Positions 12,309 to 24,300 of a stretch of 64,000 nucleotides of DNA are shown piece by piece. The DNA lies in assembly GCA_914767715.1 (NCBI GenBank), contig OU612069.1, positions 1,986,001 through 2,050,000 on the forward strand, written 5' to 3'. The first letter of the stretch is position 1, and each line of letters starts with the position of its first letter. Both the position numbers and the translations under genes were made by a program. The notes under the pieces were generated by a model. That model made no database searches, had not been told where the DNA came from, and saw only the letters and a list, made by a program, of their open reading frames with translations. The stretch comes from Membranipora membranacea (Eukaryota > Bryozoa > Gymnolaemata > Cheilostomatida > Membraniporidae).

Positions 12309-13530
12309 CCTATATGAAAAGAAACCAGTCATAACAGGTCAATCTTCCGCAATAGAATGAGTTATCTCAAAATTTTGTTGTTGTGCTGTGCTCTGAGCCG
12401 TTATGTGCTCAGGCTGTATTAATTCAGTCAAACACATAAGCCGTAGTATCTTCCAAAGTTGAATGCAGCAAGTAATCCACTCTCTCATGAATTTAAGATC
12501 AAAATCAAAGAATTAACCACGTATGATGTGTGCCTGCTAAAACTTTGAAGAGAGGCTCTCCCTAAAATAGCTGTAATATATGGCATGGGGATAGGAAAAC
12601 AAACAGCCACCGAACACAGAAACTAGTAGAACAATCGAAGCTGTCTAGAGACAAGCTCTGCAATACTGGCTGACAACATCCATAGGACTGATCATAACAG
12701 TATTTATGTATCAACAATTAGATATTCCTTCCTCTGTCTCAGTAAGACCAAAAGTCTTGTCATGAACGAGACTAAACAAGTCTTGGACTCTTCCGAGCAA
12801 TGCACTTTGATGAGGTTGCAACCGAATATCTGTGACTACATCAATCCCTGTTGCCCATCGATCGACTTCTCCAGGCGTCACCAGCAGCAGTACATGATAC
12901 CTCACTGCAACACCAAGTACCATCTTAACATCACTTTATGCTCAGTACCGCTAAGCTGTGGAACAAGCTCCCACCTGGATCCAGACTTCTGGAGGCACCA
13001 CCTGTCACTGTGGCTGGCTGAGATAGGACTTGGCACTAGCCTGTCTTGACAAGCTTTGTTCCGAACAAAGCTTGTAAAGACAGGCTAGGTTGGCACACTG
13101 ACGGATACTCACTTACTTCCCATTATCTGGGATAACCCTGTTGATGACCCGGACCGGATAAGGACTGATGAATAGCCATATTGCCTCTACCTTCACAGAA
13201 GAAGTTGGCGATTACTTAACAAGTAAGTAAGTAAGTCTCATGACTCAAAAGAATATATTGAATATCAATCAATTCTGAATTCAAATGACCCAAACAATGT
13301 AGTTAATCATCAGTTGGTGGGCTCAATTTTAGTCTTCAGGGTACCCAAAATGCCTTCAGAGAAAATCCATGTAATCTCGGCTAATTGATGTTAAATTTTG
13401 TGTCAAGTTCCTTCTATTGAGTCACAAAGAAGCAGTCTCACCTGCCTGGTCAGTAGTATTGTAACCCTCTACAAGCCCTGATGGTTTTCATGCGGAAACA
13501 GCTAAAGGCGCATGCGTTTTGCATAAAATC
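12309..13530. other. Gene-free stretch upstream of gene A
   Basis: Probable promoter or 5' region of gene A. Apart from the palindrome at 13035-13088 and AAGTAAGTAAGT near 13220 nothing is recognised. A frame at 12923-12711 (minus) has no family resemblance or clear exon borders. Confidence 0.4.
13035..13088. repeat. Near-perfect palindrome of about 54 bases
   Basis: Arms of about 26 bases read CTAGCCTGTCTTGACAAGCT and its complement with almost no loop. The arms are the same sequence as those at 4087-4166, so this is a dispersed family. Confidence 0.75.
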
Positions 13531-13804
13531 CTCTAATAACATGTCTGTGATTTACGGGTGGTTTGGTCAGCCCGCGACAAAATTATATGGACTTTCCATT
13601 TTGGGATAAAAATTTCCCACTGGAATTCCCAAACTGGATTTTCCCAACTACTAACAAACCTTATAAGTGGAGGTGCTACAAATGTTCTCAATCCGACCAA
13701 TGGGGAGAGGAGCAACACTAAACTATTCTTACAGCAATTAACAATCTGGTTTTCTTAAAAGCGGAGAGGTGGTTGCAAAGGTGTGTGGAACCAGACAGGA
13801 ATCC

Positions 13805-13936
13805 ATTCTATAGCCAATATCGCAGGACTGCTGCAGTTCCTGATTTTGGGCTTGGTGTGGTTGGGGGTGGGAAGGATGGAAGCTCTATTTGCTTTGCAGT
13901 TCCCAATTTGGCTGCACATACACTTTTATTATTTTG
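13805..13936 (+). repeat. Repeat of about 130 bases, inverted at 16987-17110
   Basis: Contains CAGTTCCTGATTTTGGGCTT and a GGTGGGAAGGATGGAAG stretch. The reverse complement recurs on the far side of the LINE at 15060-16837. It makes matching short open frames on opposite strands, which are repeat artefacts. Confidence 0.8.
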
Positions 13937-13939
13937 TTT

Positions 13940-14322
13940 AAAGGGCAACCAAGGTTTCAAACAACTTCTCATTGATGGCCATTGATTAATAGCAGATTGC
14001 ACCTTCTGCATGGGGAAAAAGACAAAATCTAATTCGGATGATTATTCAGCCAGAATTCTTGTGAAACATTTCTTCCATCAGGAACTCAAACTCAACTAAA
14101 AGAGAATACCACATAGCAGTTTCCTGTTCCTGTTATTATTTAGCCTGTGCTCTATAATTATTACAGCAAAGTCTTGGAACCTCCCCTAAACTGAAGTGTT
14201 ACCCAGCTTAGAGTCAGCAACTACTTTGAGTTTTGCATCGCGTAATGCACAAAGCTGATGCTGCCCAGCACATTATTTCCTACCCATTAATGCATTGCTG
14301 CGAAACCTTGGTTGCCCTTTAA
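13940..14322 (-). mobile_element. TTAA MITE (AGGGCAACCAAGG family), copy 1
   Basis: About 380 bases with inverted ends AGGGCAACCAAGGTTTC, flanked by TTAA. Orientation is opposite to copy 3. No coding content. Confidence 0.85.
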
Positions 14323-14440
14323 AGGGCAACCAAGGTTTCAAACAGCTTCTCATTGATGGCCATTGATTAATAGCAGATTGCACCTTCTGCATGGGGAAAA
14401 AGACAAAATCTAATTCGGATGATTATTCAGCCAGAATCCT
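14323..14440 (-). mobile_element. TTAA MITE, truncated copy 2
   Basis: Begins with the shared terminus directly after the TTAA of copy 1, follows copy 1's sequence for about 115 bases, then stops at the next full copy. Confidence 0.8.
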
Positions 14441-14444
14441 TTAA

Positions 14445-14825
14445 AGGGCAACCAAGGTTTCGCAGCAATGCATTAATGGGTAGCAAATAATGTGCTGGGC
14501 AGCATCAGCTTTGTGCATTACGCGATGCAAAACTCAAAGTAGTTGCTGACTCTAAGCTGGGTAACACATCAGTTAAGGGGAGGTTCCAAGATTTTGCTGT
14601 AATAATTATAGAGCGCAGGCTAAATAATAACAGGAACAGGAAACTGCTATATGGTATTCTCTTTTAGCTTAGTTTGAGTACCTGATGGAAGAAATGTTTC
14701 ACAAGAATTCTGACTGAATAATCATCCGAATTATATTTTGTCTTTTCCCCCATGCAGAAGGTGCAATCTGCTATTAATCAATGGCCATCAATGAGAAGTT
14801 GTTTGAAACCTTGGTTGCCCTTTAA
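14445..14825 (+). mobile_element. TTAA MITE, copy 3
   Basis: Full copy in the opposite orientation to copies 1 and 2, flanked by TTAA on both sides and ending GGTTGCCCT. Confidence 0.85.
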
Positions 14826-15059
14826 ATAGGTTTTCTATAAAGTTTACAGATAACAGAGTAGTTAAAAAGTAACTTGTTGACCTCTACACACAGTTAAATA
14901 CACACAAAAAAAGGGGTTATACATAAATAAATGACAATGTTCTAGAAATGGGAAAGTAAGTTATATATGGCTTTATAGAAATAGAAAATGATATATATAT
15001 ATATATAAAATTATTGTTCTTGTGACGATTATTATCAAAAGTATTAGTTAAAAGAAGTA

Positions 15060-16837
15060 GACTGTCAGCCGTTTTGCATTTCAGTCTGAAATTGTGCAGC
15101 AGATTTAAGAGAGCTGTTTTGCCAAAATGTGTCCTAAAAGAAGGTTTTATTACTGAACATTTACTTCTAAGGGAGCGTTGGTGTTTTTTGGACTTTTGCA
15201 CCAGGCAAAGAATATGCTTCATTACAAAATAAAGTACAGTTGTGAAATACCCTTTACCAGTGGTTCCTACATATCGTAGCAGCGGGTGGATTGTGTATAC
15301 CCACAAATGAGTGTAGCAAAAGTAGAGAGCTGAGCCTAGCATACACGCGCCCCAGCATGCAATCACATGAATCCAACATGCATTCAGACAAGCACACTTT
15401 GCCTGCCATTGTACTCCTTTGTTCACCAAACAAAAGGCCTTTTGTTACACAACTCTCATAGGTGCGTTGGGGCATGTCTCCCTGACATCGGCCCCCAGGG
15501 CCTATCCAACATACTACAGCATAGGTGTACTTTATTTTGTAATGTTTGATGCTTTATTTTTGAATAATTTTTTATGTGTAAATTTGTGAAATAGGTAATG
15601 TCTTCTACTTTTCAGGGTGGGTAAGTTTAAGAGTGATCTACCAGTTGTGACAGAAAACTTTTTAGGTGCAGATATTATGATTCTAATTGCTTTATTCTGA
15701 ACTTTTTCAATTGTGTCGGATGTTTTTTGAGTGCCTTCTAGGTAGATAGATGAGCAGTATTCTAGGATAGGTTTGACGAGAATTTTGTAAGTCCCAAAGG
15801 ATTCCTCGACATTCATGTATTTTTTCAGTTTTGAGAGTATAGGTATACTACTTTGTTTGCTTTGGTTGCCGTTTCATTGGCATGGATGTGGAAAGATAAA
15901 TCAGTATCCAGAGTAACCCCTAGTACACTGATAGAGAGTTTTGTCTCAATTTTTGAGTTTTGAAAATTGATGTGGTAAAAGTTTTTAATGTTTCTGTTGG
16001 AAAATAATATGCACAATTGTGTTTTCTCAATGTTGAGTCTCAGTAAGTGGCTATGATACCAATCTGATGCTTTCCTTAGAAGAGTATTGGACTCCACTAG
16101 TACTTCATCTATGCTTGTGGCTGTACAGTAGATTAGCGTAACATCTGCATAAGCGAATGAATTTTCAAATGTTGCTAGCAATCCATCGATGGCTAAGTTA
16201 AAGAGGATAGGACCCAGAATTGAGCCTTGAGGTACCCCACAGGTGATTGTTTGTGAATTAGATAGTGACAACCCCACTTTCATTACTTGGGATCGGTTTG
16301 GAAGATATGATTGAAGTAGTGCTATTGCAGAACTGGAGAATTGTTTTTAATCCAGTATGTATAGAAGAAGTTTGTGATTGATTGTGTCAAATGCTTTTCG
16401 GACATCTAGGGATAAGGCTCCAATGTAACATGGAGTGGATTGGTCAAGTTTAGTTTTCCATTGTTGCAGCACAGATAGCAACATTTGCTTGGTTGAATGA
16501 TTCTGACGAAATCCGAATTGTTGGTCTGAAAATAGGTTGTGTTTCTCTATGTAAGACATCATCTGATTTTTCATGTCATGTTCAAAATTAATATCTTTGA
16601 CAGAATTTGAAGCGAGGATATTGGTCGATAATTTGACGGGTCACATTTTTTACCCTTTTTATGAATTGGCGTGACAAGGGCAGATTTAAAGCAGTCAGGG
16701 AAGATTGATTTTTGATAGCATTCATTGACTAGAATGGATAGCGGGTAGGCAATTAAGTCAATTATTATTTTATAAATCATTGCTGGTATGCCACTTAGAC
16801 CACCGCGCTTGCCTGAGTTGAGTGAATTTATGAGCAA
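15060..16837 (-). pseudogene. Decayed CR1/L2-type LINE reverse transcriptase
   Basis: Broken frames at 16837-16571, 16574-16347, 16283-15825 and 15816-15532 carry reverse-transcriptase motifs in order: SNYRPISSL, then DVRKAFDTINHK, GVPQGSILGPILFNL and YADVTLIY. The catalytic YADD has become YADV. C-terminal sequence such as TRSK-like LRSKCSVIKPSFRTHFGK continues to about 15060, after an unrelated-looking interruption at about 15240-15530. A TA microsatellite near 14993-15008 may mark the 3' tail. Several frameshifts make it inactive. Confidence 0.85.
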
Positions 16838-16840
16838 GTA

Positions 16841-17001
16841 ATTTTAACTGCCTATGTTGGATCATTTATCTTACCTGAAACACTTTCTGATTGGTTGGAT
16901 CATATTGACACATTTCAAAGCAACATCACAACAATAATGTTCCAACCAATCAGAAAGTGTTAGTGTTATGATAAATGATCCAACTTTGGCAGTTAAAAGT
17001 G
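16841..17001. mobile_element. Hairpin MITE with arms of about 57 bases
   Basis: TTTTAACTGCCTATGTTGGA and onward through CACTTTCTGATTGGTTGGA pairs with the inverse copy ending GGCAGTTAAAA. The loop is about 40 bases. It abuts the LINE and the 16987-17110 repeat. Confidence 0.75.
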
Positions 17002-17110
17002 TATGTGCAGCCAAATTGGGAACTGCAAAGCAAATAGAGCTTCCATCCTTCCCACCCCCCACCCACACCAAGCCCAAAATCAGGAACTGCAGCGGTCCTA
17101 TGGCCAATAG
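16987..17110 (-). repeat. Inverted partner of the 13805-13936 repeat
   Basis: Reads as the reverse complement of that segment with few differences (CTTCCATCCTTCCCACC). Confidence 0.8.
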
Positions 17111-17139
17111 GCCTGAAGATATTGTATACTGTATCATGA

Positions 17140-18170
17140 TATGTACATTACAAAACTATTTCTGTTTTTGTGGTGATAACACACACTACATTACTTCATT
17201 CATCCAATGAACTGAAAGTTCATTGATTCATCACTTCATTACTAATTCAAGTAGTAAATTTATTTATCTGATATATGGATGGTTAGTATAAATGTGTTTG
17301 TATACTCACCTCCACTTCTAACTATATGATATTTAGTACACATTCAGAACCGTGACATTGTAACAGTACACAGTAACATTGCCATGGGGTGTTGTGTTGA
17401 TCAGATTGCTAAGTCATCAATATCCGTACAAAACTAACACAACAAGGTACATTATATTAGTTCCATAAAATTAAAAAGTTTTGGTGTATATTTCCACCGG
17501 AGTCTTTTTATTGTGGCGTGAGATGGATTGAGTGAACGCATTAGGTCCCAAGAGTACAACACCTCAAAACTACTTCGGAACTTTGTCTTGAGACACAACA
17601 GTCACAGAAAAATATTGTACCAAGATATCGCTTCAATGGTTGATGACCTGAACTAGCAGTCAGCATACCTTCCCTGCAGCTCATCCAGGTGCTGGATCTG
17701 TTTGGAAGGGTTGGTCTCCAACCAGAAGGACGCCAACCAGAAGGACCCACATATATTGCCTTAATTGTCAACACCTTAGCTGTGCACCATATCAATGTGG
17801 TTTACTGGGCCGGCATGAGCCTATAATTGAAGGTACTAGCATCCCATAAGCTATCTGCTATACCAACTTGGCTCAGCCGAATTGCATGAAAGAAGATTCA
17901 ATGTCAAACTCATCAGAAGCAATATCTTAGTATTGATGCCTTTCATCAGTACAAATATTGGTTACTTACACATAACACTGTCATCAATATTACCAAGTGG
18001 TGACATACTACTGGCAGTCCATTAGTTCCGATGATTACTTCTGCCTCTGAATCATTTTGCGCCAACTCGCTCTGTTTTTGTCAGCGTCTGCCAACCATTT
18101 GTTGGTATGTCAAGATCATTGAGACTATGTTGCAGCTTTGGATGACCTCTGCTACGAGATCCTTCCGGCA
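17140..18170. other. Gene-free stretch
   Basis: No gene or clear repeat recognised. A short direct duplication of an AACCAGAAGGA-type word lies near 17718-17745. Confidence 0.4.
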
Positions 18171-18177
18171 GTGACAT

Positions 18178-20919
18178 GGATGGATGGATGGATGGATTTT
18201 ATTACTATCACTGACATCATTATTAAAATAAAAAACGAGTCGCGAAATAAAGTGTACTGGCTGGCACTTTGAATCAGCAAGAAAAAGCGAAGACACTTGG
18301 AATAAAAAATCAAATCTCTGTCTAAAAAAGTATTTCGTTTAAAATAAGAGTGATATGACGCAGAAAACAGTCTCTCCCCAGTGAGCTTCTATGTTTTACT
18401 GTACGGTATCTGCCAGATGGACATTTATTCAACAAATCATTGATGAAATGATCCTCATCGTGAATATAGCGTAAGGCCAGTGTTCGTGTCTGATTGTCCA
18501 TCATGGTATAAATGTCGGGATGTTCAATGCCTAACTTAATAGCGTCCTTGAAAATTTTACACAGGCGTTGCTTGTCAGCAGCATACAAGCTTTTAAAAAT
18601 AATGGGTAAGCAATAGGAGATTCGTGATACAATAAAACTTTTAAAAAGCATATTTGATAGTGATTTAGAGCTTAAAAATACAAAATTCCTGACTACATAC
18701 ATCCTTTGAGGGGCGGTTGAAACTATACCATGCACATGATCATTAAAACGCAGCTTATCGTCAACTAATACACCAAGATATTTAACTTTATCACTCAAAG
18801 CTATAGCAGGATAATTTAAAACAAGTGTAGGGGTAGAAGGTTTAACATATTGGGTGGATAGCATCATTTCCTGGGTCTTAGTAGGGTTTAATAAAATATT
18901 TAAATGGCTGTTCTGTTGTTTGTTTAAGGTCGCTGCACCAGTCATGTATCACATGGAGTAAAGCATCTGCTGTACTTTTCCTCTGGGGATATTGGTTGGA
19001 GTTCAGCACAAGTTAATTATATAAGTCACTGTTACACACATAACCTCAAACGATTTGCTCACAGGTGGGGAAATCCTCCCTGTTGGTAGATTTTCTTGTG
19101 TCTATATTACGTATTTGCTGCACCTCTCCTATCGATATTTCACTGAGGGGCCGGCGTCTGGTGTTGGTTTCTTTTCTATGTCGCATTCACCTCCAATGTT
19201 CACAAAATACACATTTAGGATGTCTACCAGTTTATCTGTGGTAACCCATGTGTCATCTATTGGATGGAATTTCGAGGAACGCTATTTGAGATTTTCCTTC
19301 CATTTCTTGGATTACTTTCCACCAAGTTTTTGAAGCTGTGGCATTCTGCTGCTGAGTGAAATTAATCTCTGAATTTCCTACGCAAGATCTTCTGGCAGAG
19401 CTTGTCGAAGAATTTCCATGATTTGCCCCTACCTCTTTTCTTCAAGTGTCTAGCACATATATTCATCAGTTTATCGAGTGTAGGGTCGACAAAATTGGGT
19501 TTGTCTTCTCGTGTTTTGTATGTGACATATGGACAATGTTTGTCCAGTATGGTGTTCACTGTCTTCTTTTGCATCGACATTATCGGCATTGGTTACTGCT
19601 GACCAGTATTGTTTAGTTAGTTCTAATGGAACCCGTCGTCTTGATGCGGTTGTTACCCTAAGCTGTGTTACTTTGTGGTACTGATGTCGTTTCACAGCTG
19701 CACCCTGCATATACGTTGCGCAGTGGTCGTCCTCATTACCTATCGACGGTGGCAGGGCCTCTCGGTCAGTGTAACTATTTATGTCTGTAACAATTTGATC
19801 CAAAACAGCATCATCACGGGTACAAAAATTGATACAACATTTCATGTTAAATTGATTGCATAAAAGTTCCAGGGGCATCTTAATAAAATCTCCTATCATC
19901 ATAATTAAAGCATTAGGGTTTTTGGAACTTGATTTACCCAATACACTTTCTAGGTGATTTAGAGTAGCATTATTATCAGAGGATGGAGGGTAATATATTC
20001 AGCTCAGAATCATCTTGGGCAGGATGTCTCACCAGCAACCAGACTGCATATCCTGTTGAACTGTCGAGCCTGTCTATCACCTTAGCATTGATACTGGAGC
20101 GTATGTAGATCGCAGCGCCGCCGCAAACACGTCTCACTCAATTAGAACAGAATGAGTTGTAGCCAGGTATTTGGGAGTTGTCTTTTCTTTTGTAAACCGG
20201 TTTCTGTAAGACATTTTACATCAGGGTCATAAAGAGCTGCATATTGTCTTAGATCATTGAGCTGTTCCTGTTTTAATGAACGAAAGTTTGAATAATATAC
20301 ATATGGAGCATTGAGTTTGTTTTGGGACCTAGGCTTTTTGGTTGTGGTGGTGCAGTTGAGGTTCACTGGTATTAGATTGTTGTGTCAGTTGTTTCCAGTG
20401 TTTGTTGACATTTGGTTCACTGGTATTTGGTTATGGTTTCGTGTTTTTCCAGTGTTTGTTGACATTTGGTTGACCAAGCATTGAGAACTCGGCCGGGTAC
20501 CATAGCCATAGTGGGGTTCAGACCAAGGGCGAACATTGCACCCGCCCCCTCACACACGTATGGATTCAGTATGATCTGCCTTGCCTGGTTGGTGATTTGT
20601 GCCAGATGAGTAGGTTGGTACTTTTACGAGGTTTGTGTAGTCCTTTTGTTGTTGTAGGAACTGTCTACATTTATTAACTGAAACCTTACTACTTATCGTT
20701 ATCTGGAGACGGGTGAAGGATAGAATCTATATGGCTCCAGTTAAAATCATCAGTTCTTTGTGATGTATTTGATTTAAACAGGCTGTCTCTGGAGTATCTG
20801 ATGACTTTCATATCCACGTTGCATATGACAGTCTGATGAAAGTTGGTATCTGAATGATGTAGTAGGTTAAAACCGTGTACTAATCCATATATAGTAATAA
20901 AATAGATAAAATTTCTCAT
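18178..20919 (-). pseudogene. Decayed LINE: endonuclease pieces and reverse-transcriptase C-terminus
   Basis: Minus-strand order: an N-terminal piece at 20919-20689 (VIRYSRDSLFKSN), an AP-endonuclease start at 20366-20142 (DPDVKCLTETG), a later endonuclease piece at 19941-19471 (ALIMMIGDF), then a connector, then the reverse-transcriptase C-terminal part at 18945-18322 (VKYLGVLVDDKLRFNDHV, SRISYCLPI). The catalytic core is missing and frames are broken. A TGGA microsatellite at 18178-18196 matches the short-repeat 3' tails of CR1/L2 elements. A 60-base tandem duplication lies at about 20360-20476. Confidence 0.75.
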
Positions 20920-20949
20920 TTAAAGAGAGCAGGAATAAGATCAGTCCCC

Positions 20950-21385
20950 TCTGCTCCTATGTGTCTGACAATGGCCCCAAATCTAGAGTTTACTGCTACA
21001 AACCTATGTCATTGTTGGACAAGCGAGAGTACCATCTTGGAACTGTTAAGGTTGTGATTGGTAGGATCTTCGACCCATAGAACAGGATCAGGCTGGATCG
21101 GTCCTCAACTCTTGAGTATACAGAGACCGAACTCTGACGATGATGAAGTCAACATATTTAGCAAGCTCTAACTATTCAATAGTACCCTTTTTCTAATTAA
21201 TTTGCTTTAGGGTAGGGGTAAAAATGATTAAAAACAGCAATTTATTCAGTCAGGAATAAATCAAAAACCTGCCAACAAGGTCATTTTCACAGGGTCTTTT
21301 CTGATCGATCATCCATTTAGAAAGGGAGCACTGCATATATTTTTCCCACTGATAACTCATTACTTGTCTCTTTTTCTTTTTAAAG
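20950..21385. other. Gene-free stretch upstream of gene B
   Basis: Includes a polypyrimidine tract and acceptor (tctttttctttttaaag) ending at 21385, so the first coding exon of B may be preceded by another exon. No TATA box or other promoter signal could be assigned. Confidence 0.35.
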
Positions 21386-21397
21386 TGTGTTCTGGAG

Positions 21398-24300
21398 ATG
21401 TGTCATATTCCAAGCTGCGCTGTGGATTACCTTGAGACTGAAGCATTTGAACAACTCTTCAGGAAACTGCGTACTCCACGGCCTAGCTCTATTCCAATTT
21501 TAACAGGTGAGTCTCTACCAGATCATATTCATAGTTCTTTCAGTAGTGGTCATTGGTTAATATATAAAAATGTCGGATTAGCTCAAGGCAAAGAGAATAA
21601 CAAGGAATTAACAAGTAAACGAGTATAAAAAGGGGATCAATTCAGGCTAGGAATACTTTGAAAACCTTGCGAATTGTTCTTGAAAAAAGTTGTTATGCAG
21701 TTCGATGAAACTTTTAACGGCTCAGTAGTTTTCTGCCAGTAGCATACATCCTAAGGCACTTCATTTGTTGTGAACATCTGACATTCATAAGAAAATCAGA
21801 CTCAGACAAAGCACCATTTTGAGATGTTTTTCCATGGATCTTGACTTATTTGTGAATTCTATCACCTATCGACTATCAATAGCACAGCCTCTGAGAGTCA
21901 GCATCTCCTAGGTCAGGATATCAATGATGTTTTCAGTTTGTTACATAATTTTTAGGGAAGCCAAAGGGTTCAGATGACCATACAACCTTTCCAGCAAATA
22001 CAATTGAGTTTCTTTTTCACAACAGGAATAGGAGAAACTTTGTACAGAACGATATAAGTTGTACCAAGCGTTCAATCAGAAATGACATTATTGACCATCA
22101 CTAGGGCTTTGAGGGTGAATCCCAAATCCATAGGCAAAACCTTGACCATCAGTGAACTCTTGTTTCTGTTGTGTATATGGAGTCATGGACATACTCCCCA
22201 GATATTTAAATGTTCCTCATTGCCAGGCAAAAAATCTCACAGTTTCTGATAAACTTGTCTTTGCTTCTGAAACTTATGGCTGATGCAAGTTGAGTAACAC
22301 AGGGGGACCACCAACAACTCATGAAAAAAATCATCCAAGGCCATGGCATGCTTCTTACTTCATTTACCTCCACCCACTGATAATTGCTGAGCGACTTTTG
22401 GCATTGGATTATTGGTTACCCTTTTATGCAGGGGTGTGTGAACAGTTTGATCAGCAATAATTGCTCTCTGCCATGTATTTTGTAAATCTGTATGATTTTT
22501 TCTCCACATAGGGCCAAGTGGTGTTGGAAAAACAGAAGCTGCACTTCAACTTTGCAGCAGACTTCTTGATGATGATTCTGTCTCCACAGCATCACAAAAA
22601 TCTGTGGTGGGATTTTTAGACACCTCTGATCCCAATGTGTTGGTCGACAGTATCAGACTGTTTTCAATTGAGTGGAGCATTGAGGTCAAGTCCCTTGATC
22701 AATACCAGATTCAAAACGCAAAGAAATTAGCCAAAATCCTAGATGAGCTGAAGCAAGCAATTGATAGGAAATATCCGCAGCACGCCGTATGCCTCATTTT
22801 TGATAATGCTCATCCTTGCACGGACATAGTTAATCATCTCAACACGATTCTACATGGCCCATCTGCTTTACTATGGAGGATCTTGGTCACTACCAATATC
22901 TGCCATATTGAAACATGGATGAATGCTTGCAAAACAGTGACAGAGGGATGCATCTGTGTACTCTCTGAGTTCGGAGAGGAAGAGACACTGGAATTCATGT
23001 CTTCGGTGAAGATCAATGATTCTGAAAAGCTACTGATTCATAAAGGATTCAGAGGTCACCCTTTATGTCTACAGATATTCAAAGCCATTTTAATGACTGA
23101 TAGAGTAAGTTATCACTATTAGTTAGCTTCATTAGCTTTGTCAAACTGATATGTGAGGATGCATGATATGTAATGCATTATTGGTCTGTAATGTGGTATT
23201 ACGGTCATGTATCACTTATATGGTAAGTTATGTACAATTTGGCTTATTTCAAATTGCAATGGAGCTCATCGCTCAATGATATAAATTATGACCTACCTAA
23301 ATTCTCTGAACATATTATAAAAGTTTTACGATATCGAATGAAAAATACGCTCTCCCTTGAACCAAGGAATTATATTTCTTGTTTCCCTTTCCCTGACAGA
23401 TTTTGCTGTTTGCTATGCTTTGTTGAGCCCAATGTTATTTGTCTCTGCTATTCAGTATTATAGGTGATCATGTAGTGAGATAAACTACTAGAACATCGTT
23501 TGATTCCAAAACTGGACCACCTGCATTTTGATAGAGTCTAGATGGCATTCATAACTTCTCATTTGTATCCTATGGGTACTGTATTTTGGCCACATAAAAC
23601 TGAGTTTTGCCAACAGCTATTTGGTGATGCCTCTGTCATATCTCTCTGCTGCTTGCTTGTGTGATTCTGTCTCATACCATTGTTTACGGATTGTCTTTCC
23701 AGGCATTTTCATGTCACAATTTCAACCACTGCCGCAGACCTTTAAAACATTGAGTTGCAGGTACTCTGTGTGAGTTGTCCTGGAATTGTCTGTCCTGAGA
23801 AATTTTATAAAATGGGACAAGATGGTTCAGAATGATAAGTATGAATAGTGAGAAAGTTACTGTACGGAAGGACCCATCGTCTTCTGAGCCTGTGTTCGTA
23901 GAATCTCAATGCCACAAAACTCTGTCATCCAAAGATGAGAGAGCTAAAGCTGACTTTTGAGCTGCTTCCAGGGATACTCCTAGCCTGCCTTTCCCTTCCA
24001 CCAGCATCCCATCAGTTTCCTACTTAACTAGTCCTGTCTTTAGTCAATCCGAGGAGTGCACTTATAATTTATATGTGTGCTTTCGGTGTTGATTGCGGAA
24101 AACATTTTCTTACCTAACTACCTCTCTGTTCATCTTTGCTTTGCTTCAATCTTGCTATTTTCCTTAAGAAATGCATCCTATTGAACTGTCGTTGATGTTG
24201 GCAGAATTTACACAGTCCGTTAAGCTGCCTTCTTCAAGCAACACACACACTCTTCAGCTGTTACCATTTTACTCCCGATTTTTACTCTCTAACAACCGCC

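Noticed and set aside
12711-12923. 70-codon minus frame upstream of gene A as a possible extra exon
   Set aside because: No acceptor/donor pair with a phase compatible with the gene A start, and an in-frame TAG precedes the chosen ATG.
13773-17137. Similar short frames on opposite strands containing GGKDGSSICFAVPNLAAHTL
   Set aside because: They come from the 130-base inverted repeat, not from two genes.
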